DNA of 10,618 nucleotides from JAKEGK01 sp036507695 (lineage in GTDB: Bacteria > Pseudomonadota > Gammaproteobacteria > SZUA-152), in NCBI GenBank assembly GCA_036507695.1, contig DATCIR010000190.1, positions 1 through 10,618 on the forward strand, written 5' to 3'. This document shows positions 6,857 through 10,618 of the stretch, one piece after another (position 1 is the stretch's first letter; every line of letters starts with the position of its first letter). The position numbers and the translations under genes are program-made. A model generated the notes under the pieces. It saw only the letters and a program-made list of their open reading frames with translations. It was not told where the DNA came from and searched no databases.

Positions 6857-6996
6857 CTTAAGCTCAGAACCGTCGTCTTCCCGGCGTCTTTTAAAGCATG
6901 TCCCGGCTTACAACATACCGGGGCATGTTTAAAAAAATGCCGGAATGACGAAAATCCAGAAAATTGCGTTAAGTAAGTGCCATTCGCCTCTCGCGA
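6833..6996. mobile_element. Palindromic MITE-like element with 11-bp imperfect target duplication, IS4-like ends
   Basis: The body is 6844-6985 (142 bp). The left end reads GAATGGCACTTAACTTAAGC and the right end, inverted, GAATGGCACTTACTTAACGC. These flank an internal hairpin: TTTAAAGCATGTCCCGG (6890-6906), an 11-base loop, and CCGGGGCATGTTTAAA (6918-6933). Flanking arms (about 6872-6884 and 6939-6951) also pair, so almost the whole element is self-complementary. The abutting 11-mers GCCTCTGGCGG (6833-6843) and GCCTCTCGCGA (6986-6996) agree at nine positions and look like a diverged target duplication. No transposase is encoded. The end sequence resembles the form of E. coli IS4 ends (AATGCC...TTAAG) and IS4-type elements duplicate about 10-13 bp, so an IS4-family parent is inferred. 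Confidence 0.7.
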
Positions 6997-7254
6997 CACT
7001 TAATATCCTGTATGCCGTCCGTGTGCTCGTACCTCGTCCAGCCATGGACTCGTGGCTCAGGCATTCCTGGTTTCGCCTGCGGGCGAAATAACATGCTATA
7101 CCTATAAAGTCACTTAAACAGAGCTTTCCTGATTAATGTCTACGGAAGTTTGACTGCCCCTGGGAGTGACGGGTCTTTTTTGCCTCACCGTTCGTTGTTT
7201 GTCATCAACTGGATACTCGCGCGGGTTCGCGGGTGAAAGGGAGAAGCCTGTGAC
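6997..7254. other. Intergenic region upstream of the sensor kinase
   Basis: No coding sequence is recognised. A perfect seven-pair hairpin (TTTCGCC 7071-7077, loop TGCG, GGCGAAA 7082-7088) is not followed by a T tract and so is not an obvious terminator. A -10-like TATAAA lies near 7103-7108 without a convincing -35. The ribosome site GGGAG at about 7239-7243 belongs to the kinase gene. Confidence 0.4.
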
Positions 7255-9627
7255 ATGCTGCTGACGATTACCTTACCGCTGCTGGCCGGCGTGTGCCTAT
7301 ACGCCGCCGTGCATCACCTGTGGCTGGGCCTGCGCCGCCCGGTGCGCGCCGCGCATGTCTGGTTCGCGCTCTTGGGTGTATTAACCGCCAGCTATGTGCT
7401 GGCGAAGCTTGGCGCCTACCGTGCCACAACGCCGCAGGAACTGGTCGCGATGCGCCGCGCGGAGGTGTTGTTAGCCATCGCTATTTTTAACGCATTGCCT
7501 TGGTTTGCCGCGCGGTACTGCGGGCTGCGCGGCTGTGGAAAACCGCTAATCGCTATCAGCGTGGCGGCGCTGGTTTTATTCATTGCAACCATCGTGTTGC
7601 CATTCGGTATAACGTTCGTTGAACTTCCTGTTGTTCAGGAGTTCGTGCTGCCCTGGGGTGAGCGTGTCACAGATTTGCGCGTGCATGCGCGCAGCGCTTG
7701 GTTCTATGCGGGGTGGGTTTTTATTCTCGCGAGTTTCGCCTTTTCCGCCGCGATGTGCGCGCGCCAGTACCGGCGTGGTGAACGGCGCAAGGCGGCCGCG
7801 CTGGTTTCTGCGCTCGCGGTGTTTCTCGTTTTCGTGTTGTTCAATCAAGTGGTTAACCTCGGGCTCGTCAACTTCATGCACACCGCGGAGTTCGGCTTCG
7901 TTGCCTTGGTATTAGTCATGAGCGTGGGGCTCAGCCACGAGTTGCACAGCAGCGGCGAGGCGTTGCTCGCGTCCGAAACACGTTTTCGCGCCCTGGTAGA
8001 GCAGTCCCCGCTCGGTATTCAAGTGCTGGCGCCGGACGGCCGCACGTTACAAGTCAACCGCGCCTGGAAAACGCTATGGGGCGTGAAAATCAAAGGTCTG
8101 TCAAACTACAATATTTTGCGCGACCAGCGCTTGGTTGAACAAGGCGTCATGCCGTATTTCGAGCGGGGGTTTGGCGGTGAACCCGTGGAAATACCGCCTA
8201 TCGTTTACAGTCCGGTGGATACACCGGAAATTCCGGTAACGCCAATTCGCGACCGCTGGGTGCGTGCGTTCATTTATCCGGTAAAGGACGTCACCGATCA
8301 TGTCCGGGAAGTCATCGTGATGTATGAGGACGTCACCGAGCGTAAATGGATGGAAGACGCCATACACCATATCGCGGCGGGCGTTTCGGCGCGCACCGGA
8401 GAGGACTTCTTCAACCACCTGGTGCTGCATCTCGCGGCTTTATTTGAAGCCGACTACGCCTTCGTGGGCCTGCTCGATGGTGACCGGCCGCGGGCTATCC
8501 AGACGCTGGCGACAAACGCGAGTGGCGTAATTGTTCCGAATATGCAGTACCAATTGGCTGACACACCCTGCGCGAATGTCGTGGGGCAGGCTACATGCAC
8601 TTACCCCAGCGGCGTGCAACGGCTGTTTCCCAAAGACAAGATGCTCGCCGATTTGGGTGTAGACGGCTATATCGGCACACCGCTGTTCGACGCCCTGGAA
8701 AATCCCATCGGCTTAATTGTCGTGCTGAGCAAGCAACCGCTGAAGCGCGCGGAGCAAGCCCGGCAGATCCTGGAAATATTCGCGGCGCGCACGGCGGCTG
8801 AAATGCAACGTTTGCGCGCGGAGCGGGAACTCGAGTCGCATAAGGCGGAACTCGAAAAACGTGTGCGCGAACGCACCGCCCAGCTGGAAGCCGCCAATAA
8901 GGAACTTGAGGCATTCTGCTATTCCGTGTCGCACGATTTGCGCGCCCCGTTGCGCGCGGTGGACGGTTTTTCCCACGCTTTGCTCGATGATTACTCCGCC
9001 AGTTTTGACGACACCGCGCGCGACTATGCCGCGCGCATCCGCGAGGGCACCCAACGCATGAGCGCATTGATCGACGACTTGTTAAATTTGTCGCGCGTAA
9101 TCCGCGCGCCGCTGCACCGGGAAACGGTCGATCTGTCCCGGATGGCGCGGGATATTGTCGAGGAACTGCAACGCAGCGAGCCGGATCGCGCCGTGCGGCT
9201 CAGCATCGCCGAAGGCCTGACCGCGACGGGCGACGCGAACTTGCTGCGGGTGGCGATGCACAACCTGCTCAGCAATGCCTGGAAATACACGCGCAACGCC
9301 GAATCACCAAGCATCGAGTTCGGGCAAACGACGCACGACGGCACTCGCTGCCTGTTTGTACGGGACAATGGCGCGGGTTTCGACATGCAATACGCCGGCA
9401 AACTGTTCGCTCCCTTCCAGCGATTGCATGGACCCCATGAATTCGAAGGCACCGGTATCGGTCTTGCTTCGGTAGCGCGCATCCTGCAGCGTCACGGTGG
9501 CCGCATCTGGGTGAGCGCGGAACCCGGGCACGGCGCGACGTTTTATTTTATCCTGGAATCAACAACCCAAAAGGCAAGTGTCTCGCGGAAAAATGCGGTC
9601 ACGCCCGAGCCGGCCGTGCATGAATAG
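7255..9627 (+). CDS. Membrane sensor histidine kinase: 7TM-PAS-GAF-HisKA-HATPase
   Basis: The 790-residue protein starts with seven hydrophobic helices (about 1-25, 33-55, 69-90, 95-118, 147-172, 178-202, 206-228), a membrane sensory module. A PAS domain follows (about 240-365, from TRFRALVEQSPLGIQVL to MYEDVTERK), then a GAF domain (about 372-515) and a coiled coil (ELEKRVRERTAQLEAANKEL). The HisKA domain contains phospho-acceptor H560 in SVSHDLRAPLRAVDGFS. The HATPase has N-box N670/N674 (NLLSNAWKYT), G1 box D704-N-G-A-G-F-D and G2 box G732-T-G-I-G-L-A. All catalytic motifs are intact, so autophosphorylation is expected. The arrangement of coiled coil and HisKA resembles phytochrome-like kinases, but no chromophore-binding domain is apparent. 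There is no receiver domain and no response-regulator gene in the window, so it is an orphan here and its partner and signal are unknown. AAGGGAG upstream supports ATG 7255, at a rather long 11-base spacing. Confidence 0.92.
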   Translation: MLLTITLPLLAGVCLYAAVHHLWLGLRRPVRAAHVWFALLGVLTASYVLAKLGAYRATTPQELVAMRRAEVLLAIAIFNALPWFAARYCGLRGCGKPLIAISVAALVLFIATIVLPFGITFVELPVVQEFVLPWGERVTDLRVHARSAWFYAGWVFILASFAFSAAMCARQYRRGERRKAAALVSALAVFLVFVLFNQVVNLGLVNFMHTAEFGFVALVLVMSVGLSHELHSSGEALLASETRFRALVEQSPLGIQVLAPDGRTLQVNRAWKTLWGVKIKGLSNYNILRDQRLVEQGVMPYFERGFGGEPVEIPPIVYSPVDTPEIPVTPIRDRWVRAFIYPVKDVTDHVREVIVMYEDVTERKWMEDAIHHIAAGVSARTGEDFFNHLVLHLAALFEADYAFVGLLDGDRPRAIQTLATNASGVIVPNMQYQLADTPCANVVGQATCTYPSGVQRLFPKDKMLADLGVDGYIGTPLFDALENPIGLIVVLSKQPLKRAEQARQILEIFAARTAAEMQRLRAERELESHKAELEKRVRERTAQLEAANKELEAFCYSVSHDLRAPLRAVDGFSHALLDDYSASFDDTARDYAARIREGTQRMSALIDDLLNLSRVIRAPLHRETVDLSRMARDIVEELQRSEPDRAVRLSIAEGLTATGDANLLRVAMHNLLSNAWKYTRNAESPSIEFGQTTHDGTRCLFVRDNGAGFDMQYAGKLFAPFQRLHGPHEFEGTGIGLASVARILQRHGGRIWVSAEPGHGATFYFILESTTQKASVSRKNAVTPEPAVHE

Positions 9628-9904
9628 GCGTTAAAATGAGCTATTTCCGCGGAATTCATAGGTAGTCAGCCGTGCTTATCAACGCCAAGACGGATATGGT
9701 CTCGCCGGTTTTTGCAAGACATTGCTTCAGGAATGATATCAACGACACATAGCAAATATACCGAGGGGCTTATTACCTGCATTATGGTGCGGTTCGTTTC
9801 ACGCCGCATCCCGCACCGCGGTACTAAAACGGTCAAATTGTCCACGCTGTAATCAACGCAGCGGGTTTTTGCAGCTATTTATAGTGGGTATACCCAATGC
9901 GCCA
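9628..9904. other. Intergenic region with inverted repeats
   Basis: No gene is seen. GGTGCGG (9786-9792) and CCGCACC (9811-9817) form a seven-pair stem with an 18-base loop and no T tract. CGCTG (9845-9849) and CAGCG (9859-9863), followed by GGTTTTT, make a weak terminator-like hairpin, but it lies over 200 bases past the kinase stop. TGGGTATACCCA at 9885-9896 is a perfect 12-bp palindrome just upstream of the candidate lipoprotein promoter and could be an operator. Confidence 0.4.
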
Positions 9905-9932
9905 TAGACAAATAGAAAGTATCGCGTAGTAT
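9905..9932 (+). promoter_or_regulatory. Candidate sigma-70 promoter for the lipoprotein gene
   Basis: TAGACA (9905-9910, five of six -35 positions), a 16-base spacer and TAGTAT (9927-9932, four of six -10 positions) lie about 50 bases before ATG 9985. The perfect palindrome TGGGTATACCCA ends nine bases upstream of the -35 hexamer. Assigned by eye only. Confidence 0.35.
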
Positions 9933-9984
9933 GACTCGCGGTGAATTCAACAACTGATAAAAACACTTATCGAGGGGAAAAAAC

Positions 9985-10618
9985 ATGCAAAAACACGCGG
10001 GAAAACTGCTTTTTCTGGGACTATTAATTTTCGCGGTCCTGATATTCAACGGCTGCGGTAAGCGCGAGGAACCAGCCGCGCCAGCTCAATCAGCAACGCC
10101 ACCAGGGCCGGCTGCACCGGCGGCAACCGCGATGCCCGCGCCGCCAAGCCTGCCGGATGTTATCCGCTTCAGCAAAACGGCCTTGTACCCGGAAGGGGTT
10201 GACTATGATGCCAAGGACAACCGGTTTTTGGTAACATCGTTGCGCGAAGGTATCGTTGGCGCAGTGAGTGGTGATGGCAATTACCAGGTCGTGTTCCAGG
10301 ACAGCAATCTGGTATCCGCGATCGGCATCCGCATTGACAGCGCCCGTGACCGCGTGCTGGTGTGCAACTCGGATCCCGGCGTGAGTATGCATACCAAGCC
10401 GGAGAACCAGGGCAAGTTGGCCGGTCTCGGTGTGTTTCAGCTCTCCACCGGCGCACTGATTAAATACATTGATCTTGCGGCGCTCAGTCAAGGCGGCGGC
10501 CACTTCTGTAATGATATCGCGCTGGACAGTACCGGCATCGCCTATGCCACCGACAGTTTTTCACCTATCATCTATAAAATCGACGCCGATCTTAATGCGT
10601 CCATCTTTTTTAGCAACG
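9985..10618 (+). CDS. Lipoprotein with SMP-30/gluconolactonase-like beta-propeller, C-terminus off the right edge
   Basis: My translation from ATG 9985 stays open for 211 codons to the window edge. AGGGG at 9973-9977 with a seven-base spacer supports this start. A lipoprotein signal peptide (KLLFLGLLIFAVLIFNG) ends at C24; the lipobox FNGC is unusual at position -3 but plausible. A proline/alanine-rich linker (about residues 30-55) leads to the folded domain. That domain shows propeller-type blades: LYPEGVDYDAKDNRFLVTS, then GIRIDSARDRVLVCNSDPG, then CNDIALDSTGIAYATDSFSPIIYKID. The D-x-x-G/x-x-Y/W-x-T-D pattern is characteristic of SMP-30/gluconolactonase/LRE-like and NHL-type propellers. Family members include lactonases and carbohydrate-binding proteins, so enzymatic activity is not assured. 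It should be membrane anchored and periplasmic. About one third or more of the domain is missing from this window. Confidence 0.8.
   Translation, partial: MQKHAGKLLFLGLLIFAVLIFNGCGKREEPAAPAQSATPPGPAAPAATAMPAPPSLPDVIRFSKTALYPEGVDYDAKDNRFLVTSLREGIVGAVSGDGNYQVVFQDSNLVSAIGIRIDSARDRVLVCNSDPGVSMHTKPENQGKLAGLGVFQLSTGALIKYIDLAALSQGGGHFCNDIALDSTGIAYATDSFSPIIYKIDADLNASIFFSN

Noticed and set aside
7071..7088. Seven-pair hairpin upstream of the kinase as a terminator or riboswitch
   Set aside because: No T tract follows and no known riboswitch core is recognisable around it.
9845..9870. Hairpin with T tract as terminator of the sensor kinase gene
   Set aside because: Only a five-pair stem with a nine-base loop, and more than 200 bases beyond the stop codon; noted only within the intergenic entry.

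Overview
The window looks like part of a gammaproteobacterial chromosome with moderate GC content. The evidence is a linked DUF3302 / HlyD-family pair of the kind found in E. coli as yibI-yibH and yiaW-yiaV, a Gram-negative outer-membrane barrel protein, a lipoprotein, and a candidate FNR-type promoter. The species cannot be named from the sequence. No rRNA, tRNA, CRISPR array, prophage or intact transposase is visible.

Layout from left to right. Positions 1-1425 (minus strand) hold a two-gene operon. A 196-residue DUF3302 inner-membrane protein overlaps by one base the start of an HlyD-type membrane fusion protein that runs off the left edge. Positions 1426-2104 are non-coding. They contain a 157-bp palindromic MITE-like element with GTAA ends and a perfect 8-bp target duplication (IS66-like hallmarks). 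Next comes a candidate class II FNR/Anr promoter with its box exactly 41.5 bp upstream of the predicted start point. This promoter would drive a possible 40-residue small protein (2105-2227) and an outer-membrane beta-barrel protein (2257-2967). After the barrel gene lies a 49-codon remnant of a cysteine-rich (GLG1-type) repeat protein. It is followed by a large MscS-family channel with a signal peptide and five membrane segments. A short hairpin at 4974-4999 can terminate both this gene and the convergent AI-2E/PerM-family permease (5029-6126, minus).

The 6127-7254 interval looks decayed. It contains a 115-residue truncated ORF whose stop codon is supplied by a second palindromic MITE-like element (142 bp, IS4-like ends, 11-bp imperfect target duplication). 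Positions 7255-9627 encode an orphan hybrid-free sensor histidine kinase (7TM-PAS-GAF-HisKA-HATPase). After a 357-bp intergenic region with a perfect 12-bp palindrome and a candidate promoter, a lipoprotein with SMP-30/gluconolactonase-like beta-propeller sequence starts at 9985 and runs off the right edge.

Most genes concern the cell envelope: efflux adaptor, porin-like barrel, mechanosensitive channel, permease, membrane sensor and lipoprotein. Apart from the HlyD/DUF3302 pair they appear to be separate transcription units rather than one system. I saw no clear undescribed multi-gene system. The most informative observations are the two non-autonomous mobile elements and the FNR-type promoter ahead of the small ORF and barrel gene.
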